Shown here: piece after piece, positions 45,700 through 54,600 of the stretch
How the letters are laid out: the number at the start of each line of letters is the position of its first letter
How positions within the stretch are numbered: position 1 is the first letter of the stretch
Origin: Gordonia rubripertincta
GTDB lineage: Bacteria > Actinomycetota > Actinomycetes > Mycobacteriales > Mycobacteriaceae
DNA length: 64,000 nucleotides
Reading direction: 5' to 3'
Assembly: GCF_038024875.1 (NCBI RefSeq)
Contig: NZ_CP136136.1
Location: forward strand, 1,302,001 to 1,366,000
Translations under genes and position numbers: made by a program
Notes under the pieces: model-generated
Told to the model about the DNA's origin: nothing
The model's input: the letters and a program-made list of their open reading frames with translations, nothing else
The model's database searches: none

Positions 45700-45738
45700 T
45701 CCGTTCGCGATCACCCGAATCGGGTGATCGCGAACGGA
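45700..45738. terminator. 18-bp perfect hairpin between tRNA-Ala and reductase gene
   Basis: Arms 45700-45717 and 45721-45738 (outer sequence TCCGTTCGCGATCACC) with a 3-nt AAT loop, 12 bp after the convergent minus-strand stop at 45751. It lacks a clear T run, so it may be a terminator or a processing or protein-binding site. Confidence 0.65.
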
Positions 45739-45750
45739 CAAGGTGATCGC

Positions 45751-46317
45751 TCAGGCGCGGACATATTCGGTGAACGACACCCCGGTCTCGAAGTCCCGGC
45801 TGCTGACGAGTTCGAACCGTTCTGGTTTGTACGCCCCGGATGCGAACAGTGGGATCCCGTCGCCGAAGAGCAGCGGCTGCCTCTTGAGCACCAGACGATC
45901 GATCTCGCCGATCAACTGCGTCGCCAGCGACCCGCCCCCGCAGAGCCAGATGTCCTTGCCGCTCCGGGACTTCAGCTCTCGCACGAGTTCCACGGGATCG
46001 CGGTCGGTGAACGTCACGCCGTCGACCGGTTCCGGCTTTCGGTGGGTGAACACGTACTGGTCGAGATGCCGGTAGGGACTCGGCGCCTCCGGCAGGCCGA
46101 CCGCGTAGGTGTCGGCGCCCATGAGGACGGTGTCGAAGCCGCCGCCGCTCTGGTCGATCCCGAGGGCCGCCGCGTAGTCGGTCGGGATCGTGTCGGCGAA
46201 GCGCTCGTTGATGCCGACCATGTGGTCGCCCTCGACGAGAAAGGCGTCGAACTCGCCGTTCGGCCCTGCGATGTACCCGTCGAGGCTCACCGCCACGTAG
46301 TACACGAGTTCTCGCAA
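45751..46317 (-). CDS. dihydrofolate reductase family protein (RibD C-terminal domain)
   Basis: About 188 aa. It has LVYYVAVSLDGYIAGPNGEFD at the N-terminus, TVLMGADTYAVGL, YVFTHRKPEPVDGVTF, KDIWLCGGGSLATQLIGEIDRLVL and a final PLLFGDGIPLF, the pattern of the RibD-C/DHFR-like NADPH reductases. TTG 46317 (LRELVYYVAVS) fits the family start and has GGAG upstream; a TTG at 46329 also exists. Substrate unknown. It is divergent from a TetR gene that probably controls it. Confidence 0.88.
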   Translation of the reverse strand: MRELVYYVAVSLDGYIAGPNGEFDAFLVEGDHMVGINERFADTIPTDYAAALGIDQSGGGFDTVLMGADTYAVGLPEAPSPYRHLDQYVFTHRKPEPVDGVTFTDRDPVELVRELKSRSGKDIWLCGGGSLATQLIGEIDRLVLKRQPLLFGDGIPLFASGAYKPERFELVSSRDFETGVSFTEYVRA

Positions 46318-46339
46318 TGCGCACTCCAATCACTTCAGA

Positions 46340-46374
46340 TGTAGTGGTTAGGAATGTACAGCAGCTGTAGTGGT
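46340..46374. promoter_or_regulatory. candidate TetR operator region
   Basis: Two direct copies of TGTAGTGGT (46340-46348 and 46366-46374, 26 bp apart) flank a palindrome TACAG-CAG-CTGTA (46357-46369). It sits in the 76-bp gap between the divergent reductase and tetR genes. Operator role is inference. Confidence 0.5.
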
Positions 46375-46393
46375 CGGCGCTATCGTTTTCGCT

Positions 46394-46963
46394 ATGGCCC
46401 GAAACGACGAACGACGCCGCGCCCTCGCCGACGCAGGACTGACGGTGCTCGCGACAGCGGGCGCACGCGGACTCACCCATCGCGCCGTGGACCGGGAGGC
46501 GGGCGTTCCGCAGGGCACGACGACGAACTACTTCCGAAACCGCGCAGCGTTGCTCCAGGGGCTCGTGGAGCGCATCGGTGAGCGACTGGCGCCCAGCGAC
46601 GAGTTCATCGCCGCACGGGCAGGCCAGTCGCCCAGTCAGAAGCTGTTTGCCGAGTATCTGCGCAACATCGTCGAACGTCTCCTCGCAAACCGAGAGGTGA
46701 CGATCGCCCTGATCGAATTACGGCTCGAGGGCATCCGCCGACCCGAGGTGGCCGAGATCATCGGCGAGTGGCGACGCTCGGGGTTCGCCGGCGACGTGGC
46801 GTTCAACGAACAGGCGGGTCTGCCAGGGTCCGCGCGCGAGATCGCACTCTTCCACTACGCGGTCGACGGTCTGGTCCTCGACCGGCTCACCGGGCCGTTG
46901 ATGCCCGATGAATCGCTCGACGACATCGTCGACGCGCTGGTCGACGGATTGCTACCGGCTTAG
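46394..46963 (+). CDS. TetR-family transcriptional regulator
   Basis: About 189 aa from ATG 46394 (MARNDERRRALADAGLTVLATAG). The helix-turn-helix LTHRAVDREAGVPQGTTTNYFRNRAALLQGLVERI is of the TetR type with the PQGTTTNYF recognition helix. The C-terminal domain (PSQKLFAEYLRNIVERLLANREVTIALIELRLEG) is like the TetR_C tetracyclin-repressor-like group. It is divergent from the reductase gene. The ATG is internal to a longer open frame starting 46370, which overlaps the presumed operator. Confidence 0.9.
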   Translation: MARNDERRRALADAGLTVLATAGARGLTHRAVDREAGVPQGTTTNYFRNRAALLQGLVERIGERLAPSDEFIAARAGQSPSQKLFAEYLRNIVERLLANREVTIALIELRLEGIRRPEVAEIIGEWRRSGFAGDVAFNEQAGLPGSAREIALFHYAVDGLVLDRLTGPLMPDESLDDIVDALVDGLLPA

Positions 46964-46967
46964 GCCG

Positions 46968-47687
46968 CTACGCGGATTCCTCTGCGACCTTCTTCACGCG
47001 GTGCAGGACCTCGCGTGCCAGCTTCTCCGATGACGCGGGGTTCTGTCCGGTGAGCAGGTTGCCGTCGGCCTGGGTGTGCACCGTCCACGGCAGTCCGAGC
47101 GTGACCTTGAAACCCTCTTGTGTGAGCCGGTTCTCGAGGAGCCAGGGCGCCTTGTCGGCGAGTCCGGCCTGCTGTTCCTCGGCGTTGCCGAAGCAGGTCA
47201 CCGTACGGCCGGAGAAGACGTTGACGCCGTCCTCGCCCTTGGCAGCCAACAGGATCGCGGGTCCGTGACAGACGATGCCGATGGTCTTCTTGGCCCGGTC
47301 GGCAGCGATGAGGAGTGCGCCGGCGTCGGCGTCCACCGCGAGATCCTCCATCGGCCCGTGGCCGCCGGGTACGAACACCGCGTCGTAGTCGGCGACGTTC
47401 ACATCGGATAGGGAGATCGGATTCTGGATTTCGGGGGCGGTGTCGATCACCTTGCGGAGTTCGTCGGCGCGCTCGACGGATCCGGCGGCGTCGGGGCTGA
47501 GGCTGCCCTCGTCGACCGGGGGACGCACGCCGCCCGGCGTCGCGACGGTCACCGCGAATCCGGCCTCCCGGAACACTTCGAGTGGCGCCACCGCCTCCTC
47601 GGCCCAGAAGCCGGTCTTGTGACTCGATCCGTCGTTCAGCGTCCATGCGTCGGCGCCGGTCATGACGAAGAGAATGTTCTGTGTCAT
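46968..47687 (-). CDS. DJ-1/PfpI family protein (Hsp31-like)
   Basis: A 239-aa class I glutamine-amidotransferase-like protein. The N-terminal GFWAEEAVAPLEVF carries the conserved Glu, and the nucleophile elbow GIVCHGPAILLAA near residue 132 has the Cys followed by His, the pattern of Hsp31/YhbO-type deglycase or chaperone proteins. ATG 47687 has AAGGAG upstream. It follows the SDR gene on the same strand, so cotranscription is possible. The convergent tetR stop lies 4 bp away. Confidence 0.9.
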   Translation of the reverse strand: MTQNILFVMTGADAWTLNDGSSHKTGFWAEEAVAPLEVFREAGFAVTVATPGGVRPPVDEGSLSPDAAGSVERADELRKVIDTAPEIQNPISLSDVNVADYDAVFVPGGHGPMEDLAVDADAGALLIAADRAKKTIGIVCHGPAILLAAKGEDGVNVFSGRTVTCFGNAEEQQAGLADKAPWLLENRLTQEGFKVTLGLPWTVHTQADGNLLTGQNPASSEKLAREVLHRVKKVAEESA

Positions 47688-47722
47688 CGTGCTCTCCTTG
47701 GGTTGGGATGACCCCGGTCGGG

Positions 47723-48556
47723 TCAGGTGAGCCCTGTGAGTTCCGCCGACTTCGTCCACAGACCGTCGATGAGCTTCTGGTCGTGGGCTTGCCGGTTCTC
47801 GAGCCCGTTCGGCTTGTGGCGGCTGAAGTACACGCCGTTGATCGAGGGATCCGCCCCGCGTTCGGCGAGGGCGATCAGCGGTGCGGCGCCCTGCTCGGGG
47901 GTGATGGTCACCAGGCGGGTGATCGGGGAGCGATAGGCGAGTCCGACGAAGCGCGAGTCCCGTCCGAAGCTCGTCGCAGCCGGACCCGGATGTACTGCGG
48001 CCGAAAAGATCTTGTCGTCGGTCCAGCGCTGCGAGATGCCGCGGGTGAACAGGATGTTCATCAGCTTCGCCGTGCCGTAGGGACGGAGGGCCAGTGCTCG
48101 CCGGTTCTCGAAGTCGAGGTCGTCGAGATCGACGCTGCCGGCCAGATTGCCGACGCTCGCCGTGTTCAGGACCAGCGACGAACCGGCCGCGGCCAACCGG
48201 TCGCGCAGCAGGTGGGTCAGCAGGAACGGGGCGAGGTGATTGATCTGGAAGTTAGGCTCGTGGCCGTCCGCCGTGCGGTCCTTGTGATCGAAGGTGCCGC
48301 CGGCGTTGTTCATCAGGACGTCGATGGACTCGACGCTGCCGGAGATCTGCGCGGCGAGATCACGCACCTGGGCGAGGTCGGCGAAGTCGGCGGTGAACGA
48401 CGTCGCGCCGGTCTCGGCCGCGATGGGCGCGAGTTTCCTCGGGTTTCGGCCGACGAGGATCAGGTTCGTCGACGGCCCGGCGAGCGCGCGGGCCGCGATG
48501 GCACCGATGCCGTCGCTGGCGCCGGTGAGGACGATGGTCCGCTTCTCACTGGCCAT
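47723..48556 (-). CDS. short-chain dehydrogenase/reductase
   Basis: A 277-aa NAD(P)-dependent oxidoreductase. The cofactor motif VLTGASDGIGAIAARALAG begins near residue 9, NNAGG lies near residue 84, the catalytic Ser is in LNTASVGN and the YxxxK pair in PYGTAKLMN. It resembles the retinol-dehydrogenase or WW-domain oxidoreductase-like SDRs. ATG 48556 has GGAGGG upstream. It overlaps the preceding small gene by 11 bp, so the two are probably coupled. Confidence 0.92.
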   Translation of the reverse strand: MASEKRTIVLTGASDGIGAIAARALAGPSTNLILVGRNPRKLAPIAAETGATSFTADFADLAQVRDLAAQISGSVESIDVLMNNAGGTFDHKDRTADGHEPNFQINHLAPFLLTHLLRDRLAAAGSSLVLNTASVGNLAGSVDLDDLDFENRRALALRPYGTAKLMNILFTRGISQRWTDDKIFSAAVHPGPAATSFGRDSRFVGLAYRSPITRLVTITPEQGAAPLIALAERGADPSINGVYFSRHKPNGLENRQAHDQKLIDGLWTKSAELTGLT

Positions 48557-48794
48557 CTGCGGTGCCCTCCGATCCACCGACTGCGTGATCCTTCGGTGCA
48601 TCCGTATCGGCCGGCGACGCGTTGTAGGCGGCCTTCTCCTCCTCGATGCGCTTGGTCTCGCCGATCGGGGAGTCGTCCGCGCCGGGGAACACCGAATGCG
48701 GACCGTCCGGCTCGTCCGGCTGCTCGGGCATGTCGGGGTCGGTCGTCAGTTCGTCCTCGGTGGTCGTCCAGTGCTGCTGTTCGTTGTCCGACAT
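48546..48794 (-). CDS. hypothetical small acidic protein
   Basis: An 82-aa, very acidic and probably disordered protein (MSDNEQQHWTTTEDELTTDP.. with Asp/Glu/Pro repeats). No signal peptide or membrane segment. It overlaps the SDR gene start by 11 bp and lies 31 bp after the L31 gene. I do not recognise a family; the ATG, composition and tight packing make it a plausible gene. Confidence 0.6.
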   Translation of the reverse strand: MSDNEQQHWTTTEDELTTDPDMPEQPDEPDGPHSVFPGADDSPIGETKRIEEEKAAYNASPADTDAPKDHAVGGSEGTADGQ

Positions 48795-48825
48795 CCCTCC
48801 ACCCTGCCCGAGGATCGGACGTGTG

Positions 48826-49077
48826 TCACTGATTCAGGTGCGGATAGCGTCGATGGAACTTCTCGACGCGTCCCGCGACATCCGGGATCGTCGCCACTCC
48901 GGTGTAGAACGGGTGTGAGGCACTGGTGACGTCGACGACGATGAGCGGGTAGGTGTTTCCGTCCGACCACACGCTCGTCGCCGACGAGGTCGCGGTGGAT
49001 CTGGTGAGGAACTCGGTTCCGGTGGATGCATCCCGGATGATGACCGGGTGGTAGTCGGGGTGGATGTTCTTCTTCAT
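48826..49077 (-). CDS. rpmE2: 50S ribosomal protein L31 type B (zinc-independent)
   Basis: An 83-aa L31 protein: KKNIHPDYHPVIIRDASTG, SVWSDGNTYPLIVVDVTSASHPFYTG and GRVEKFHRRYPHL match the type-B paralogue. It has no Cys, so it cannot bind the zinc of the standard L31. It replaces that protein when zinc is scarce. AAGGAG precedes the ATG at 49077. It is downstream of the MRF-like gene and a Zur-type box, consistent with zinc-starvation expression. Confidence 0.94.
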   Translation of the reverse strand: MKKNIHPDYHPVIIRDASTGTEFLTRSTATSSATSVWSDGNTYPLIVVDVTSASHPFYTGVATIPDVAGRVEKFHRRYPHLNQ

Positions 49078-49089
49078 GGTGATCTCCTT

Positions 49090-50504
<1,415 letters not shown>

Positions 50505-50516
50505 GCTCCAGACTAT

Positions 50517-50531
50517 TGAGAATCATTTCCA
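50517..50531. promoter_or_regulatory. Zur-type box 1
   Basis: TGAGAATCATTTCCA has the form TGNNAATCATTNNCA, a Fur/Zur-like palindrome, next to the start of the MRF-like gene. It is expected to control the minus-strand transcript. Confidence 0.75.
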
Positions 50532-50569
50532 TTTGCGTCCGGTCGACGGTAACGTGTCGGCGACGCTAA

Positions 50570-50584
50570 TGCCAATCATTGTCA
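50570..50584. promoter_or_regulatory. Zur-type box 2
   Basis: TGCCAATCATTGTCA has the same TGNNAATCATTNNCA form as box 1 and lies just before the rpmB ribosome-binding site. It is expected to control the plus-strand ribosomal-protein operon. Confidence 0.75.
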
Positions 50585-50598
50585 ATAAGGAGGACGCC

Positions 50599-50835
50599 AT
50601 GTCTCGTCGATGCCAAGTCACCGGGCGCGAACCGGGCTTCGGCAAGCAGGTCTCGCATTCCCATCGGCGCACATCTCGTCGCTGGGACCCGAACATCCAG
50701 CGCAAGCGGTACTTCGTGCCCAGCGAGGGGCGGTACATCACCCTTCGGGTCAGTGCGAAGGGGATCTCGACCATCGACCGTCACGGGATCGAATCCGTGC
50801 TGCGCACCATGCGTGCACGCGGGGAGAAGATCTGA
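50599..50835 (+). CDS. rpmB: 50S ribosomal protein L28, zinc-independent paralogue
   Basis: A 78-aa L28: MSRRCQVTGREPGFGKQVSH, RRTSRRWDPNIQRKRYFVP and LRVSAKGISTIDRHGIE are typical. Only a single Cys is present, so no zinc ribbon can form. AAGGAGG precedes the ATG. First gene of an operon with overlapping stops and starts. Confidence 0.94.
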   Translation: MSRRCQVTGREPGFGKQVSHSHRRTSRRWDPNIQRKRYFVPSEGRYITLRVSAKGISTIDRHGIESVLRTMRARGEKI

Positions 50836-50999
50836 TGGCGCGCAACGAGATCCGGCCCATCGTCAAGCTCCGGTCGACGGCCGGCACCGGATACACCTAC
50901 GTCACCCGCAAGAACCGTCGCAATGACCCGGACCGGATGGTGCTCCGCAAGTACGACCCGGTCATCCGTGCCCACGTCGACTTCAAGGAGGACCGCTGA
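50835..50999 (+). CDS. rpmG: 50S ribosomal protein L33, zinc-independent paralogue
   Basis: A 54-aa L33 (MARNEIRPIVKLRSTAGTGYTYVTRKNRRNDPDRMVLRKYDP) without any Cys. Its ATG overlaps the L28 stop (TGATG), so translation is coupled. The zinc-binding L33 would carry two CxxC pairs. Confidence 0.95.
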   Translation: MARNEIRPIVKLRSTAGTGYTYVTRKNRRNDPDRMVLRKYDPVIRAHVDFKEDR

Positions 51000-51304
51000 T
51001 GGCGAAGAAATCCAAGATCGTCCGCAACGAACAGCGTCGCGAGGTGGTGGCCAGATACGCCGACCTCCGCGCCGAACTCAAGCGGACCATCGTCGCACCC
51101 GACTCCACCGGCGCCGAACGGGCGGAGGCCCAGCGTCGCCTGCACGCCCTGCCACGCGATGCGAGCCCGACGCGCCTGCGCAACCGGGACGCCATCGACG
51201 GCCGGCCCCGCGGCTACATCGGCAAGGCCGGGTTGTCGCGGGTGCGGTTCCGCGAACTCGCGCATCGCGGTGAGCTGCCCGGCATCCACAAGTCCAGCTG
51301 GTGA
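50999..51304 (+). CDS. rpsN: 30S ribosomal protein S14, zinc-independent paralogue
   Basis: A 101-aa S14 of the long, Cys-free type: AKKSKIVRNEQRREVVARYADLR, LPRDASPTRLRNRDAIDGRPRGYIGKAGLSRVRFRELAHRGELPG. Its ATG overlaps the L33 stop (TGATG). The zinc-binding form is about 61 aa with CxxC motifs. Confidence 0.95.
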   Translation: MAKKSKIVRNEQRREVVARYADLRAELKRTIVAPDSTGAERAEAQRRLHALPRDASPTRLRNRDAIDGRPRGYIGKAGLSRVRFRELAHRGELPGIHKSSW

Positions 51305-51326
51305 ACCACCCGAACAGGAGGCGTTC

Positions 51327-51581
51327 ATGAAACGCAGACCACGCCGCGACGACGAACGTCCGGTCCGCAAAAAGAATCAGCTGTCCGCGCTCGGCGTCCG
51401 GGCCGACGGCCGGAACCCGGTGGACTACAAAGACGTTCAACTTCTCCGCCAGTTCCTCAGTGACAAGGGACGGATCCGGAGTCGACGGCTCACCGGCCTG
51501 ACACCGCAGCAACAGCGCCAGGTCGCCACCGCGATCCGCAACGCCCGGGAGATGGCGTTACTGCCCTACAACTCTCGCTGA
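51327..51581 (+). CDS. rpsR: 30S ribosomal protein S18, zinc-independent paralogue
   Basis: An 84-aa S18: KKNQLSALGVRADGRNPVDYKDVQLLRQFLSDKGRIRSRRLTGLTPQQQRQVATAIRNAREMALLPY. No Cys is present. AACAGGAGG precedes the ATG, 22 bp after S14. Last gene of the alternative ribosomal-protein operon. Confidence 0.95.
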   Translation: MKRRPRRDDERPVRKKNQLSALGVRADGRNPVDYKDVQLLRQFLSDKGRIRSRRLTGLTPQQQRQVATAIRNAREMALLPYNSR

Positions 51582-51593
51582 GTCCCGCAGAGA

Positions 51594-51663
51594 GCACAAT
51601 CGCCACCTCTGATCAGGAGCGCCATCCGCAGATGGCGAAACCGACCGGAGGTGGCGATTGTGC
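51594..51663. terminator. nested double hairpin between rpsR and the carboxylase
   Basis: Outer perfect 16-bp arms GCACAATCGCCACCTC (51594-51609) and its complement (51648-51663) enclose an inner 7-bp hairpin CGCCATC-CGCA-GATGGCG (51620-51637). It fills the gap between convergent genes and probably ends transcription from both sides; the outer arms lack a T run. Confidence 0.75.
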
Positions 51664-51672
51664 TTGTGAGAC

Positions 51673-54600
51673 TTAGGAACTCACGGCATGTGAGTCCTTC
51701 TTACCCCAGGCCGGGGAGTTCTCGATCGCACCGATGATCCGCGGGCGCAGCTCCTCGGCGCGGATGACCGCGTCGACCGAACCGACCTCGACGGCGCGCT
51801 GGATGCTGTGCACCTTGTCGAACTCGGCGGCGATCTCGCTGATCTTCTCCGCGCGGACGGACTGGCGGATGTCGGCGAGCTCGGCGTTCAGGCTCGAGCG
51901 ATCGGTACCGGAGGCCTCGGCGACGCTCGTCTCCAGCTCGCGGACGCGCGGATCGGCGGCGACACGCTTCGCGACCTCACCGGCGAACACCACCGCGGCG
52001 GCCGGCGCGCCACCGAGCACAGAGGCGAACGATCCGTCGATGGCCAACACGGTCATGTTCGGGTTCAACGCCTTCGAGAACACCACGAACGCACCGCCGT
52101 GGTAGCGCGAGATCACGCAGAACACGATCGGACCACGGAAGTTGACGATCGCGCGACCGATCTCGGCGCCGTACTCGAGCTGCAGCTTGCGCATCGACTC
52201 CGGCGAACCGTCGAAGCCCGACAGGTTCGCGAGCACGACGAGCGGACGGTTGCCGCTGGCCACGTTGATCGCCCGGGCGGCCTTCTTCGACGACTGCGGG
52301 AACAGGGTGCCCGCGGTGTAGGTGTCCGGACCGTCGGTCGGCTTGTAGCCACGACGCGCGACCTCACGCGACTCGATGCCCAGCATGCACACCGGGATTC
52401 CGCCCAGATGGACGTCGCACACGACGGCCGTCTCGGCGTCGGCCATGCCCGCCCAGCGCTCCAGGACGACGTGGTCCTGGTCGGCGACGGCACGCATGAC
52501 GGTACGGATGTCGAAGGGCTTCTTGCGATCCGGGTTGTGCTCGCGCGAGAAGATCTGACCCACCGTGGTGAAGTCGCTGCCCGCGAGGACGTGCGGGTAG
52601 TCCGAGACGTCGCGGTCCGACGGATCGGCCGTGTCCGCCCGGCGCGGGGTGCCCTCGCCCGGAAGCACATAGGTGTGCTCGTAGTGGGACATCAAAACAT
52701 CGCGGGCCGCACCGAGATTCGGTGCCCAGTACTGTGCCTGGCCGTTCGGGCCCATCACGCGGTCGAAGCCGCCGATGCCGAAGTTGTCCTCGGCCGAGAC
52801 GCCGCCGGAGAAGTCCAGCGACTGCTTGCCGGTGAGGACCATCGCCGAATCCGGGGTCATGACCAGGATGCCCTTGGTGTGCATGAGCATCGTCGCCTCG
52901 GCGTTCCAGTACGGTTGCGCACCGACGTTGATACCCGCCACGACGATGTTGATCTCGCCGCCGTCCTGGGTGTACTCGACGACGCGCTTCAGTGCACGCG
53001 CGACCCAGTCCATGTTCTCGGTACCGGAGTCCATCGAGATCCGGGCACCCGAGGACAGTGCGTACCACTCGAGCGGCACCTGCATCTGCTCGGCGAGATC
53101 GAGCGCGGCGATGACGCGGCTGCACTCCGGTTCCGACAGTGCGCCAAGCGATTTGGTCGGGTCGCCGAGTAGGACCACGCGGGTGACGCCCTCGGGGAAC
53201 TTCTCGGTCGGGGTGGTCACGACACCGGCGACCATCGCCGCGGTGTTGCGACCCTTGGGCCGGTCGACCGGAACCAGGCGATGCTCGGCGTCGAGGTCGT
53301 ATTCGGTGAAATCACCGAGGATCTCGGCCAGCTCGTACGGGTAGACGGTGTTGCGTGCCGCGGCGCGCTTGACCTTCTGGCGGTACTCGTCGACGGGCTC
53401 GATGGGCGCGTCGGTCGGTGCGGTGACCTTCACCTCGAACTCGCCGGTCGCGGTGAGCGAGAAGTGCACCGAGACCTTGGTCAGCTCGCCGGAGTCGCGG
53501 TTGCGGCGACGGGCGATCACCTGGACCTCTTCCAGGCCGATTCCGCGTGTGACTCCGCTGATGTGATCGGCGATCGCGTCGAGGATGGACGCGTCGTCGT
53601 CGATCGGCGGCCAGACGTAGAGGACGATCCGGTTGGTGCTCGACGGCCGGGCCGCCCCGCGCTGGGCGCGGCGGATCGAGTCGGCACACGAGGCGAGTGT
53701 CGCCTCGGCGGTGGGAAGCGTCAGCAGACGTCCGCCGGGCTCTCGGACCGCGGTGAGATCGCGGACCTGGGCGAAGGCGATGAGTCGCTCGTCGGACGGG
53801 TTTTCCCTGGCGACACAACGGAAGAGGTACACCTCTTCGTCGTCGGCCGACGGGAGCCGGGTGAGGTCGAACTTCCGCAGCCGCTCCATCCGCATCCGCT
53901 GCGCGATGTGCGGGTGCAGACCGCGGATGAGGCGTTCCTCCGCCATGCCGGTCGCGGACTGACGGAAGGTGACGTGATGATGCATTCGCGCGTCGCCGCG
54001 GCCGGCCACCGTGATGGTGACCCGGTGGACCTGCGGTGGGAGTGCGGCGTTCGAGATGGTCTCGTGCAGGGTCTCGGCGAGGGCGTCGAAGCCGCTCGGC
54101 TGCTGCTCCCAGCTGAGGTAGATGTCGGCGTCGACCGCGGCGGCACCGCGGGCGAGTTCGCCGAGACCGTTGAGCGCCGCCGGCAGGCCCGCGAAACCGA
54201 CGGCCGCGGACATCAGGCTGCCGCTGTCACGGTCGGCGACGACGAACGTGGTGCCGCCGGCCTCGTGGTTGCGGATGTCCGACAGACCCTTGTTGCCGTA
54301 GTAGCGGCGGGTCAGGACCTCGAGCATCACCTGGTTGTCGGTGGTGCCGCGCTCGATGCGCTGGCCGAGGAGACGGACGAGCGGCTCGGTGCTGCGCACC
54401 ATGTTGTCGACGCGCTCGTCGCGGTCCGCGGCGTTCGGATTCTCGTCGAGGTACCGCAGCTGCTTGCGCACGTTGCTGTAGACGCGGGCGCGATCGCGGA
54501 GCAGCAGCGGCTGGCCGTACCAGGCGTAGACGACGCCGCGGGCGAGGTCGGCGATGGCCGGGTAGCGCATCTGGGGTGGCGGCGATCAGGCGATCGAGGG

